Of a DNA stretch of 64,000 nt, positions 1 to 8,970 are shown piece by piece. The DNA lies in NCBI RefSeq assembly GCF_000733925.1, contig NZ_JPOO01000003.1, forward strand, positions 1,736,001 through 1,800,000. The letters run 5' to 3'. The notes under the pieces were generated by a model. It was given only the letters and a program-made list of their open reading frames with translations, had not been told where the DNA came from and made no database searches. Position numbers and translations under genes: made by a program. Every line of letters begins with the position of its first letter. Within the stretch, counting starts at the first letter, position 1. Source of the DNA: Arenibacter algicola. GTDB lineage: Bacteria > Bacteroidota > Bacteroidia > Flavobacteriales > Flavobacteriaceae.

Positions 1-1047
1 GGTTATGGCATCCACGTCTGTTAGTCCGCTTATTATAGCCACAATATATAGGGCGTCATCTCCAAACTCCTCATTGGCAAATGCTACCGCCAACAATATG
101 GCCCCGTAAAGCAACCCAAATACCAACGCACTTTTAAATTCGGCAGGGTTTTCCGGTTCAGGCATTGTATCATCCTTGGAATCCTTGTTTATACTATAGA
201 ACATACCCAGACAAATAAGTGCCATGACTACAAATTCTACCATTAATGGCAGTAGAATTACAGGTAATTTTTCTGGTATTACCACCCCTATCTCTACCAT
301 TACCCTGGCCAGGGATATGGCAGAAGCAACGGTGATCACAAAGGCCGCCATTTTGCTTATGGATGCCGTATCTACAGTTTTACGGGCATAACTAACGGTG
401 GTTGCCGTACTACTGATCAATCCCCCCAAAACACCATTGGAAATAATCCCCAACTTTTTCCCGACAAACTTATAAATAAAATATCCCAAGACACTCAGCC
501 CTACTATGAGCGTAATCATTAACCAAATGTTTTGGGGATTAAGCACGTTGTAAGGCCCATAGGTTTTATTGGGAAGAATGGGAAGCACTACCAAGGAAAT
601 TCCTGCAAAGGTCATAATAGCGGAAAGATCCTTTTCCTGTAGTCTATTTATAAAACCATGAAGCCTTTCCTTTACATAAAGAAGTACAGACATGGAAACC
701 CCAATTACAATGCCCAACACCCTATCCCCCATTACCAAATAAGCACCAATAGCAAACATCAATAAAGCGGCCACCTCCGTTGTCTGCCCAACATCCGGAT
801 TAGTAAATACCTTTATCTTTATAAAATTAGCGGCCACTAGAAGGGAGGTTAGGGCAACACCGAGAACAGGCAAAATAAAAGGGTTTTGATAGTCCCTACT
901 TAAAAACCCCGCCAAAACTCCTAAAATTGCAATCAGGGTAAAGGTCCTTACCCCCGCCAACTCACTATTTGCCTTTTCCCGCTGAAGACCAACCAAAAGG
1001 CCCAATCCGAAAGCAATGCCGAGTGTAGTTAAATCGTGATAATCCAT
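1..1047 (-). CDS. MgtC/SapB-DUF4010 family membrane protein (3' part cut by window edge)
   Basis: The frame opens at ATG 1047 and runs without a stop to base 1, so only the first 349 residues are visible. The N-terminus (MDYHDLTTLGIAFGLGLLVG, then LQREK) is the hallmark of the MgtC/SapB N-terminal domain: a first helix with glycines and a conserved Gln-Arg. Many hydrophobic helices follow, with the DUF4010-like stretch NGVLGGLISSTATTVSYA around residue 205. Proteins of this architecture are inner-membrane proteins of unknown transport role, sometimes linked to magnesium homeostasis. The gene lies downstream of hppA on the same strand, but a strong hairpin between them suggests separate transcription. 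Confidence 0.85.
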   Translation of the reverse strand, partial: MDYHDLTTLGIAFGLGLLVGLQREKANSELAGVRTFTLIAILGVLAGFLSRDYQNPFILPVLGVALTSLLVAANFIKIKVFTNPDVGQTTEVAALLMFAIGAYLVMGDRVLGIVIGVSMSVLLYVKERLHGFINRLQEKDLSAIMTFAGISLVVLPILPNKTYGPYNVLNPQNIWLMITLIVGLSVLGYFIYKFVGKKLGIISNGVLGGLISSTATTVSYARKTVDTASISKMAAFVITVASAISLARVMVEIGVVIPEKLPVILLPLMVEFVVMALICLGMFYSINKDSKDDTMPEPENPAEFKSALVFGLLYGAILLAVAFANEEFGDDALYIVAIISGLTDVDAIT

Positions 1048-1078
1048 TTGCCGTTAAGTATTAACAACTTAAAATGTA

Positions 1079-1103
1079 AAAACCCCGTTTAAACGGGGTT
1101 TTT
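1079..1103 (-). terminator. Rho-independent terminator after hppA
   Basis: A perfect 20-bp palindrome (AACCCCGTTTAAACGGGGTT, 1081-1100) is flanked by A/T runs, so the minus-strand transcript ends in a GC-rich hairpin followed by U residues. It lies 30 bases past the hppA stop codon. Confidence 0.85.
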
Positions 1104-1133
1104 AATATAGTGCCAAAATATAAGTTTTGCAAC

Positions 1134-3548
1134 TTACTTTTTAATATCTATTTTTTCAATAACCACTTTTTTATCATTTTCACCGCTTACTTGAGTAGTC
1201 TTTTCAAATGCTTCCAATTGGGATTTTACTTCCGCCTGGGTTCCTTTGAAGGTTTTTTCCTCAGTAGTGGTTTCACCATTTACCGTAGTGCTATAAGTAA
1301 TTACAGCCTGTGCCAAATCTGCTGATTCCACATTCATTTCAATCTGCACATCTTGCTCCACTACCCCTGTTTCCATATGTCCTCCCAATATTGGGGCGAT
1401 TACCAATCCAATTAAACAGGTAAGTTTTATAAGAATATTCATTGAAGGTCCAGAAGTATCCTTAAATGGATCTCCTACGGTATCCCCTGTTACTGCCGCT
1501 TTATGGGCATCAGACCCCTTGTAGGTCATTTCACCATTAATTTCCACTCCAGCCTCGAAAGATTTTTTAGCGTTATCCCAAGCACCACCGGCATTGTTTT
1601 GGAATATGGCCCAAAGCACCCCAGAAACGGTAACACCGGCCATATAACCTCCCAACATTTCGGCGATCAATTGATTATCACTTCCATAAACCAATTTTCC
1701 CAAAAGCACAATAGCAATTGGAAAACCTATGGTAAGTATACCAGGCAACATCATTTCACGTAGTGCAGCCTTGGTAGAAATATCCACACACTTGGCATAA
1801 TCAGGCTTACCTGTACCTGCCATTATCCCTGGAATTTCCTTAAATTGTCTACGAACTTCATAAACCATATCCATAGCGGCCTTACCAACAGAATTCATAG
1901 CCAAGGCAGAAAAAACAACTGGAATCATACCCCCTACAAACAACATGGCCAATACCGGGGCTTTAAAAATGTTGATTCCGTCGATCCCCGTAAAGGTTAC
2001 ATAAGCTGCGAATAATGCCAAGGAAGTCAATGCTGCAGAGGCAATAGCAAATCCTTTTCCAGTAGCTGCCGTTGTATTTCCTACGGAATCCAATATATCC
2101 GTACGTTCCCTTACAATTGGATCCTGCTCGCTCATTTCTGCAATACCTCCTGCGTTATCGGAAATAGGTCCGAACGCATCAATTGCCAACTGCATGGCCG
2201 TAGTTGCCATCATTGCGGAAGCGGCCAATGCTACTCCATAAAAACCGGCAAAGGCGTAAGAAGACCAAATGGCAGCAGCGAACAAAAGAACCGTTGGAAA
2301 GGTAGAGATCATACCTGTTGCCAATCCGGCAATTACGTTGGTTCCCGCACCAGTACTTGATTTTTGAACTATGGCCAATACCGGCTTTGTTCCCAGACCT
2401 GTATAATATTCGGTAACGGAGGAGATAACTCCACCAACAACCAAACCTACAACCGTGGCATAAAACACCCTTATAGATGAAATATCCTTTAAACCTTCAC
2501 CGAAAAACTCCATTTGCATGGTTTCTGGCAACATATATTTTACCAATACAAAACAGGCAATCAAGGTCAACGCAATAGAAACCCAGTTTCCTACGTTCAA
2601 GGCACCTTGTACTTCTTTTTCCTTAGCCTCATTGTTTTTTATTTTCACCAACATGGTACCAATAATCGAAAAAATAATTCCGAAACCGGCTATTGCCATG
2701 GGCAATAAAATTGGCCCTATTCCACCAAAGGCATCCTGAATGGCACCTCCCATATCCTTAATAACATAATTACCAAGGACCATGGCCGCCAATACGGTAG
2801 CTACATATGATCCAAATAAATCGGCTCCCATACCTGCAACATCACCCACATTATCCCCCACGTTGTCGGCAATGGTGGCCGGATTACGGGGATCATCTTC
2901 AGGAATACCTGCTTCTACCTTTCCAACCAAATCAGCCCCAACATCGGCAGCCTTAGTATAGATACCTCCACCAACTCTTGCAAACAAGGCAATGGATTCC
3001 GCTCCAAGGGAAAAACCGGCCAATGTTTCAAGAACAATTGTCATGTCCTCTGTAGAAGTCCAAGCACCGTTCATAAAAAACTGAAACAATAGAATAAAAG
3101 CCGTAGTCAGACCCAATACGGCCAGACCTGCAACACCAAGTCCCATTACGGTACCACCTCCAAAAGACACCTTTAATGCCTGTGGTAAACTGGTACGGGC
3201 AGCCTGCGTGGTCCTAACATTTGTTTTTGTGGCAATTTTCATTCCCATATTCCCTGCCAATGCAGAAAAGAATGCGCCAAAAATAAAAGCTACTACAATT
3301 AGTATATGGGTAGTAGGCACTATAAAAGAAATTGCGGCCAATGCAACACTGGCCCCTATAACGAAAAATGTCAATAATTTATACTCTGCTTTTAGAAAAG
3401 CCAAGGCCCCTTCATAGATATAATCTGAAATTTCTTTCATTTTACCGTCCCCGGCATTTTGTTTTAATACCCAAGACCTTTTTACCGCCATAAAAGCAAG
3501 ACCTACCAATGCCATAATTACTGGCAAGTAAATAATTATTGATTCCAT
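1134..3548 (-). CDS. hppA: Membrane-bound ion-pumping pyrophosphatase (H+/Na+-PPase)
   Basis: An 804-residue polytopic protein that hydrolyses pyrophosphate and pumps H+ or Na+ across the inner membrane. The family catalytic signature DNVGDNVGDVAGMGADLFGS lies near residue 230, with further acidic motifs at ISDNAGGIAEMS and in the C-terminal GDTVGDPFKDTSGPS. In the GNTTAATGKGFAI segment the two diagnostic positions are Ala and Gly; Lys/Thr mark the K+-independent class, so this looks K+-dependent, a group that includes many Na+ pumps. About 80 residues rich in Glu, Thr and Lys follow the last helix (after GGHMETG), a soluble tail absent from textbook PPases. The gene has its own promoter and terminator. 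Confidence 0.96.
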   Translation of the reverse strand: MESIIIYLPVIMALVGLAFMAVKRSWVLKQNAGDGKMKEISDYIYEGALAFLKAEYKLLTFFVIGASVALAAISFIVPTTHILIVVAFIFGAFFSALAGNMGMKIATKTNVRTTQAARTSLPQALKVSFGGGTVMGLGVAGLAVLGLTTAFILLFQFFMNGAWTSTEDMTIVLETLAGFSLGAESIALFARVGGGIYTKAADVGADLVGKVEAGIPEDDPRNPATIADNVGDNVGDVAGMGADLFGSYVATVLAAMVLGNYVIKDMGGAIQDAFGGIGPILLPMAIAGFGIIFSIIGTMLVKIKNNEAKEKEVQGALNVGNWVSIALTLIACFVLVKYMLPETMQMEFFGEGLKDISSIRVFYATVVGLVVGGVISSVTEYYTGLGTKPVLAIVQKSSTGAGTNVIAGLATGMISTFPTVLLFAAAIWSSYAFAGFYGVALAASAMMATTAMQLAIDAFGPISDNAGGIAEMSEQDPIVRERTDILDSVGNTTAATGKGFAIASAALTSLALFAAYVTFTGIDGINIFKAPVLAMLFVGGMIPVVFSALAMNSVGKAAMDMVYEVRRQFKEIPGIMAGTGKPDYAKCVDISTKAALREMMLPGILTIGFPIAIVLLGKLVYGSDNQLIAEMLGGYMAGVTVSGVLWAIFQNNAGGAWDNAKKSFEAGVEINGEMTYKGSDAHKAAVTGDTVGDPFKDTSGPSMNILIKLTCLIGLVIAPILGGHMETGVVEQDVQIEMNVESADLAQAVITYSTTVNGETTTEEKTFKGTQAEVKSQLEAFEKTTQVSGENDKKVVIEKIDIKK

Positions 3549-3580
3549 TTGTTTGATTGTTTGTTATATATTTTGAGGGG

Positions 3581-3588
3581 CAAAAGTA
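3581..3588 (-). promoter_or_regulatory. Bacteroidota -7 element for hppA
   Basis: TACTTTTG on the minus strand matches TAnnTTTG exactly and lies 32 bases before the hppA ATG. No clear TTTG -33 element is seen. Confidence 0.5.
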
Positions 3589-3606
3589 GTAAAATATGGC
3601 AGAATA

Positions 3607-3642
3607 AAAAAAGCAATATTACTTCCGCAATATTGCTTTTTA
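3607..3642 (-). terminator. Terminator after ppa
   Basis: A 13-bp stem (AAAAAGCAATATT and its complement) with an 8-base loop and T runs lies 20 bases past the ppa stop. It separates ppa from the hppA promoter, so the two pyrophosphatase genes are probably not co-transcribed. Confidence 0.8.
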
Positions 3643-3662
3643 ACTTTTTAAAAAATTAAGGC

Positions 3663-4193
3663 TTAATACTTTATACTAACATCCTGTTTTGGCACGTCGC
3701 TATCCTTAAACCTCTGTATACATTTTGCCACAATTTCCCTAGCTTCCTGTTGCTCTCCCCAACCACCAACATCAACTTTTTTCTTTTCAAGATCCTTGTA
3801 AACTTTAAAGAAATGTTCAATTTCCTTTATTAAATGGGGATTTAATTCGCTTAGATCATTGATCTTATTCCAGATCGGATCGGATACGGGCACACAGATC
3901 ACCTTTTCATCGGGTCCTTTTTCATCGGTCATATGAAATACGCCAATAGGCTTTACCTCCATTACACAACCGGGAAATGTTGCTTCGGTCACCAACACAA
4001 GGACATCCAACGGATCGCCATCCAATGCCAAGGTTTCTGGGACAAACCCATAGTCGGCCGGATACATCATGGATGAAAAGATCATCCTATCGTACCTTAT
4101 CTTCTTTAGGGCAAAATCGTATTCATATTTGTTTCTACTACCCTTTGGTATTTCGATCAATACATCGAACGACGTAATATCTTCACTGCTCAT
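3663..4193 (-). CDS. ppa: Soluble inorganic pyrophosphatase, family I
   Basis: A 176-residue cytoplasmic enzyme that hydrolyses pyrophosphate to phosphate and so drives biosynthetic reactions. The family I signature DGDPLDVLVL is present near residue 58, with the upstream YPADYGFVPET and downstream DEKVICVPVSDP segments. The length fits bacterial family I enzymes. It stands next to the membrane pyrophosphatase hppA, so this locus codes both for plain and for energy-conserving disposal of pyrophosphate. The C-terminus (VPKQDVSIKY) is slightly extended and not informative. Confidence 0.96.
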   Translation of the reverse strand: MSSEDITSFDVLIEIPKGSRNKYEYDFALKKIRYDRMIFSSMMYPADYGFVPETLALDGDPLDVLVLVTEATFPGCVMEVKPIGVFHMTDEKGPDEKVICVPVSDPIWNKINDLSELNPHLIKEIEHFFKVYKDLEKKKVDVGGWGEQQEAREIVAKCIQRFKDSDVPKQDVSIKY

Positions 4194-4263
4194 ATGGTTA
4201 TGTTTAATCTTATAATTTTTCTAAAATAACAAATTAATATCAGGTAGCGGTCAAAAAAGTATA

Positions 4264-6759
4264 TCAGAAATGAAATCCGAAAGACCCAGTTACCCCAAAA
4301 GACCTTGCACCAGGGTTTTCCAAATAATTTCCCCTAAAATTAAAATCTATCCTTAAAATCTTTAATATATTCCCCACTCCTACCGAATACTCCCAATATA
4401 TCTTATCATTTGGAGCTATTAAAGGAATATTTGCCGGAGCGCTCAAGGCCCTGTTTTCATCCGAAAGTTCTCCCCAGACTCCTCTTAGGCCAATTATTTC
4501 CCTCAGGTTCCATTTTCTCATAAAGGGAATTCTGGAAAAAAACCTTCCATTAAAATTATGTTCCAAATGTGCCGAAACATAAGTATCGGTAACGAATTCA
4601 TAAAAATCGAGATTCGAGAAAGTATTGTAAACAGAGAAAAATGTTTGATTTCCCGGAATGGCATTAAGCAATCCCAGTGGAACCTCTCCAAAGGTCTTCC
4701 CTGTCTCCACTGTACTTAGTAACCTGCCAAGACCACCCACCTGCCAAGGCTGTGTATAGCTGAACTGAACCTTTTTATAATCGAAATCACTATCCAAGAA
4801 ATTTTTAACTCCATTGGTATAGGACAAAAACAAGGTACTGTAGTTATCGTTTACATCACGCCTTTCCACGCCGTTTCCTATGGTTTTCTTTCCCGGGGTA
4901 TATATAAGAATGGTAGAAAGGTCAAATTGATTAATTTCCGACGATATCCCTGTAGGCGCGGAAGGATCTATATAATCCAAACTAAAGGCATCGGGCAAGG
5001 CAGAACTGAGTGTCCTATAGGACCCGCCTACTCCTATCCTAAGGTTAGTGACCGGTTCCAGCTCCAGATTAAAAGTTGTAAGATCTATATTGGTAAGGCG
5101 GTCATTGGAGCCAACGGTAAACACGGAAGAAGAGGCTATACTCCTTCCCAGCACATCAGTAGTAGCCGTTAAACTAATCCCCAATTGTTCTATATCCCTT
5201 CTTTTACCACCCGAAATTATAAACCTAGATTTTTTGTCCACCAGCCATTTTCCGGAAATCCCATATTTAAACTTATCGTCTCCAAACCCATAAGCCAGAT
5301 AACCCTGCAATCGCCACGGATCATTTTGCCCAAAATAAGTCCGGGCCCCTGCCCTTAGTCGGACACCCTCCGCTTCATTATAGCCAAAAATACTGTACAC
5401 ATCCCCCAGGTCCAAATTCCATTTATCTATTTCCAGATATCCGGACCCCAGGATACTCACTATGTTATAGTAGCTTTTAAACTTGGGCACTGTCTTTAAG
5501 GTATCCAACAATTTATAAATCCCTTTTTCATCAGCATTTAAGGACTCCAATCTATTGGCTTCCCAAAAGTCATCTTCCTTATTCAAGACCAAAGGGTCAA
5601 ATGGGTCGGTTTTGGCCTTATAAAATTCATTGGGTTTGGGCTGATCAAATTTATAATCCCCGTAGACCGTAGTCCTCTTGCCATATACCCCTCTTGAATT
5701 TTCCTTTTTATTAAAGCTAAAATCAGACAACATATAATCCCGGGTCAAAAGAAAAACCGAATCATTGACCACATCGAACTCCTGTTCAATATAAATTTCC
5801 TTTACCCAGTTGATATTGGCGCTTTTGGTGACGGCCAAATTTATATTCTTCACCGCATAGGTGGAATCGTTCACCCAAAAATCCCCTTTAAACGTAAGTT
5901 CATTTTTTCGCCTGGGATAATAAATAATATTATAACACCATTTATTATCTATAAAGGCACTATCCGCCAAGACATAATTGTAGGTATCCACACCTGTCTT
6001 AGACAATGGACTGGTAAAACTCTTGTCGAAAAATTTTAAATAATTATTGTAAATATCGTAGTCAGAATAAAGATCCTCAATAAAGGCAATTATAGCCTGA
6101 TTATTGCTGAAACCAGAGTTCTTGCTCCCCAAAACATCTTCCTTTACCACGGCTGTCTCATTATTGCCATAGACCTTGGAAAAAGTTTCGTTCAAAAAAA
6201 TGGGCAAATAGGTCTTCCCTGTTATCCGCGAAGTATCCAAATCGTTGAAAACAAATTCCAACCCCCTAAAAACCCTACTCTTCATTAGGGCACTATCTAT
6301 AGTATTTAGATCGAACTCTACTTTCTCATACTTGTCAAACTGATATTGTTTAAACATATGAACCCCGTTCTTACGCTTTTTGGCCCATATTTTTTTAAGT
6401 ATATCTATCGCCGGATTATTTTTTTTGTCGGTTTTGCCAAAATAAACCACCACCTCATCCAACTGTTCGCTGGACTCTGTGAGTACAACATTCATGTTAT
6501 AGGTAACCTTAGTTGTAAGAGTTATTTCCTTGGTTTCGTATCCAATAAAAGACACCAATAAAGTAGTATAGGTATTCTCCGATTCCATATAAAACCTACC
6601 GTTGTCATTGGTTATGGTACCTTCTGAAGAATCCTTGAACAGAACATTGGCAAATGAAACGGGTTCACCCGACTCATCCACTACAATACCCCCAACCTTG
6701 GTCTGGGAAACAGAGTATTGAACAATAAATAGAAATAAGATTAAAAGGATTCTTGTCAT
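4264..6759 (-). CDS. DUF5686 / carboxypeptidase-regulatory-like outer-membrane protein
   Basis: An 831-residue protein with a signal peptide (residues 1-18, ending SVSQ). A carboxypeptidase D regulatory-like beta domain follows at about 22-100 (GGIVVDESGEPVSFANVLFK), then the long DUF5686 region. The last residues, SFGFHF, end in Phe as outer-membrane beta-barrels do. The layout resembles a TonB-dependent transporter without plug or TonB box. Such proteins are common in Bacteroidota and their function is not established. The gene is monocistronic between ppa and pdhB, which do not suggest a role. Confidence 0.88.
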   Translation of the reverse strand: MTRILLILFLFIVQYSVSQTKVGGIVVDESGEPVSFANVLFKDSSEGTITNDNGRFYMESENTYTTLLVSFIGYETKEITLTTKVTYNMNVVLTESSEQLDEVVVYFGKTDKKNNPAIDILKKIWAKKRKNGVHMFKQYQFDKYEKVEFDLNTIDSALMKSRVFRGLEFVFNDLDTSRITGKTYLPIFLNETFSKVYGNNETAVVKEDVLGSKNSGFSNNQAIIAFIEDLYSDYDIYNNYLKFFDKSFTSPLSKTGVDTYNYVLADSAFIDNKWCYNIIYYPRRKNELTFKGDFWVNDSTYAVKNINLAVTKSANINWVKEIYIEQEFDVVNDSVFLLTRDYMLSDFSFNKKENSRGVYGKRTTVYGDYKFDQPKPNEFYKAKTDPFDPLVLNKEDDFWEANRLESLNADEKGIYKLLDTLKTVPKFKSYYNIVSILGSGYLEIDKWNLDLGDVYSIFGYNEAEGVRLRAGARTYFGQNDPWRLQGYLAYGFGDDKFKYGISGKWLVDKKSRFIISGGKRRDIEQLGISLTATTDVLGRSIASSSVFTVGSNDRLTNIDLTTFNLELEPVTNLRIGVGGSYRTLSSALPDAFSLDYIDPSAPTGISSEINQFDLSTILIYTPGKKTIGNGVERRDVNDNYSTLFLSYTNGVKNFLDSDFDYKKVQFSYTQPWQVGGLGRLLSTVETGKTFGEVPLGLLNAIPGNQTFFSVYNTFSNLDFYEFVTDTYVSAHLEHNFNGRFFSRIPFMRKWNLREIIGLRGVWGELSDENRALSAPANIPLIAPNDKIYWEYSVGVGNILKILRIDFNFRGNYLENPGARSFGVTGSFGFHF

Positions 6760-6929
6760 TTTCTCATTTAAAAAGACTTCTAATAAAAAAGCACCTCTCC
6801 ATTATAGCAAGGAACCGAACGTATAGACGTAACCAAAAGTCCATACTTACCCTTTTAATTAGATTTATAATATAAAAGCTCCGTTAACCCAAAGTCAACG
6901 AAGCCATAACATCATTTTTCAGATATGTA

Positions 6930-7910
6930 TTATAATTTGTACATAACCTTCTTTACCGCCTTAACAACATCCTCATGATTAGGCAACCATTCTGCCAATA
7001 GCACTGGGGAATATGGTGCGGGGGTATCGGCCGTATTGATCTTGACGATCGGAGCATCCAAATAATCGAATGCGTTGGACTGAACATGATAGGTAATCTC
7101 AGTGGCCACATTGCCAAAAGGCCAAGCCTCTTCCAAAATAACCAATCTATTGGTTTTCTTTACCGATTTTAAAACCGCCTCGTAATCCAATGGCTTAACC
7201 GTACGTAAATCAATAATTTCTACACTAATATTTTCCTTGGCCAATTCGTCGGCCGCTTTATCCGCTTCCTTAATTATTTTACCAAAGGAAACAATGGTGA
7301 CATCCGTACCTTCCCTCCTAATATCGGCAACACCTAATGGGATGGTAAAATCTCCTTCGGGCACTTCGCCTTTATCGCCGTACATTTGTTCCGACTCCAT
7401 AAATATTACCGGATCATTATCACGTATAGATGCTTTCAAAAGACCCTTGGCATCCCTTGGATTGGAAGGAACCACCACTTTTAGCCCAGGGCAGTTGGCA
7501 TACCAACTTTCAAAAGCTTGGGAATGCGTTGCTGCCAATTGACCCGCAGAGGCAGTTGGACCGCGAAAAACAATAGGACAATTAAACTGGCCTCCGGACA
7601 TTTGTCTGATCTTAGCTGCGTTATTGATAATTTGATCAATACCTACCAATGCGAAATTGAAAGTCATAAATTCTATAATGGGCCTATTGCCGATCATAGC
7701 CGACCCTACACCAATACCGGCAAAACCAAGCTCGGATATAGGGGTATCTATTACCCTTTCAGGTCCAAATTCATCCAACATTCCTTTGGAAGCCTTATAG
7801 GCTCCATTGTATTCAGCAACTTCCTCACCCATTAAATAAATGGTCTCATCCCTCCTCATCTCCTCGGACATTGCCTCCTGTATAGCCTCCCTAAACTGTA
7901 GTGTTTTCAT
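6930..7910 (-). CDS. pdhB: Pyruvate dehydrogenase E1 component, beta subunit
   Basis: A 326-residue transketolase-like subunit that pairs with E1 alpha to decarboxylate pyruvate with thiamine diphosphate. The N-terminal segment LREAIQEAMSEEMRRDETIYLMGEEV-type opening (from residue 6), the PISELGFAGIGVGSAM stretch and the C-terminal transketolase-C region (IEIIDLRTVKPLD, EEAWPFGNVATEI) are typical. Its partners E1 alpha and E2 are about 45 kb away at 52.7-55.3 kb, so the complex is encoded at two loci. The gene diverges from etfB, and the 186-base gap contains a perfect palindrome and a -7 element for pdhB. Confidence 0.95.
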   Translation of the reverse strand: MKTLQFREAIQEAMSEEMRRDETIYLMGEEVAEYNGAYKASKGMLDEFGPERVIDTPISELGFAGIGVGSAMIGNRPIIEFMTFNFALVGIDQIINNAAKIRQMSGGQFNCPIVFRGPTASAGQLAATHSQAFESWYANCPGLKVVVPSNPRDAKGLLKASIRDNDPVIFMESEQMYGDKGEVPEGDFTIPLGVADIRREGTDVTIVSFGKIIKEADKAADELAKENISVEIIDLRTVKPLDYEAVLKSVKKTNRLVILEEAWPFGNVATEITYHVQSNAFDYLDAPIVKINTADTPAPYSPVLLAEWLPNHEDVVKAVKKVMYKL

Positions 7911-7952
7911 CTTTAAAATGGAATCTTTATGTTAAAATGCTTAAAGCGCTAG

Positions 7953-7960
7953 CAAAAGTA
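7953..7960 (-). promoter_or_regulatory. Bacteroidota -7 element for pdhB
   Basis: TACTTTTG on the minus strand, an exact TAnnTTTG, lies 42 bases before the pdhB start. A TTTG sits 13 bases upstream, closer than the usual 17-23. Confidence 0.5.
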
Positions 7961-8009
7961 GGAAATAATATATCAAAACTAAGAAGTTAATAATTAAAAA
8001 TACCTCAAA

Positions 8010-8035
8010 AAAATACTATGCATGCATAGTATTTT
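8010..8035. promoter_or_regulatory. Perfect 26-bp palindrome, candidate operator of etfBA
   Basis: The half-site AAAATACTATGCA is followed directly by its exact reverse complement with no spacer. It lies between the divergent pdhB and etfB genes, so it is not a terminator. It ends 14 bases before the near-consensus -7 element of etfB, covering the -33 position, where a bound dimeric repressor would block RNA polymerase. It is about 50 bases upstream of the pdhB -7 element, so etfBA is the more likely target. A TetR-type regulator of acyl-CoA metabolism is a guess; no regulator gene is nearby. Confidence 0.7.
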
Positions 8036-8048
8036 AAAAAATTATTGA

Positions 8049-8056
8049 GTATCTTA
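8049..8056 (+). promoter_or_regulatory. Probable -7 element of etfBA
   Basis: TATCTTAG differs from TAnnTTTG at one base and lies 40 bases before the etfB ATG, immediately downstream of the palindrome. Confidence 0.4.
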
Positions 8057-8096
8057 GCCACCATTTCTTAATTAACGGTCAACAAAATATTAATAT

Positions 8097-8843
8097 ATGA
8101 AAATTTTAGTATGTCTAAGTAATGTCCCGGACACCACTTCAAAAATAAACTTCACGGATGGCGACACCAAATTTGACACCAATGGGGTTCAATTTGTAAT
8201 TAATCCCAATGATGAATTTGGTCTGACACGTGCCATGTGGTTCAAGGAAAAACAAGGCGCCACTGTGCATGTAGCCACTGTGGGCGAGGCCAGCACCGAA
8301 CCGACCATTAGAAAAGCGCTCGCCATAGGCGCAGATGAAGCAATACGTGTAAACGCAGTTCCCGTAGATGGCTTTTTTGTTGCCGAGCAGTTGGCAGAAA
8401 TTGTTAAAAACGGAGAATACGACCTAGTAATCGCCGGGCGGGAATCCATTGATTACAATGGTGGCATGGTACCCGGTATTTTGGCCACCTTATTGGGCAT
8501 GAACTTCGTTAACACCTGTATAAGTTTGGAAATTGACGGCAACAATACCACCGCTACTAGAGAGATCGATGGTGGAAAGGAAAAAATAGCAACTACTTTG
8601 CCATTGATAATAGGGGGACAAAAAGGACTTGTTGCGGAGAGCGACCTACGAATTCCGAACATGAGGGGTATTATGATGGCTCGCCAGAAGAAATTAAATG
8701 TAGTTGAACCCACTTCTTCCAATAGTGCAACTGCCGATGTTAAGTTCGAAAAACCTGAGCCAAAAGGCAAGGTTACATTGGTGGATGCCGATAATATAGA
8801 CGAATTGATCAATTTATTGCACAATGAGGCGAAGGTTATCTAA
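8097..8843 (+). CDS. etfB: Electron transfer flavoprotein, beta subunit
   Basis: A 248-residue AMP-binding subunit of the FAD-containing heterodimer that takes electrons from acyl-CoA and related dehydrogenases and hands them to ETF:quinone oxidoreductase. The N-terminus MKILVCLSNVPDT, the segment ALAIGADEAIRV and the family signature around VIAGRESIDYNGGMVPGILA are typical, as is the LPLIIGGQKGLVAESDLRIP region. etfA follows after 127 bases with no terminator in between, which indicates one operon. The promoter region holds a perfect palindrome, so the pair is probably under a dedicated repressor. Confidence 0.96.
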   Translation: MKILVCLSNVPDTTSKINFTDGDTKFDTNGVQFVINPNDEFGLTRAMWFKEKQGATVHVATVGEASTEPTIRKALAIGADEAIRVNAVPVDGFFVAEQLAEIVKNGEYDLVIAGRESIDYNGGMVPGILATLLGMNFVNTCISLEIDGNNTTATREIDGGKEKIATTLPLIIGGQKGLVAESDLRIPNMRGIMMARQKKLNVVEPTSSNSATADVKFEKPEPKGKVTLVDADNIDELINLLHNEAKVI

Positions 8844-8970
8844 AAGATCTTCCTGCCGTAGGACAGCATCCTATAAAAGCAATGTTTTTATCAATCCAAA
8901 AGAAAATAACTTATAGCGCCCATTACTATGTTTCCTTGGAACAGGGCACTTATTAAAAAACATTAACTCT

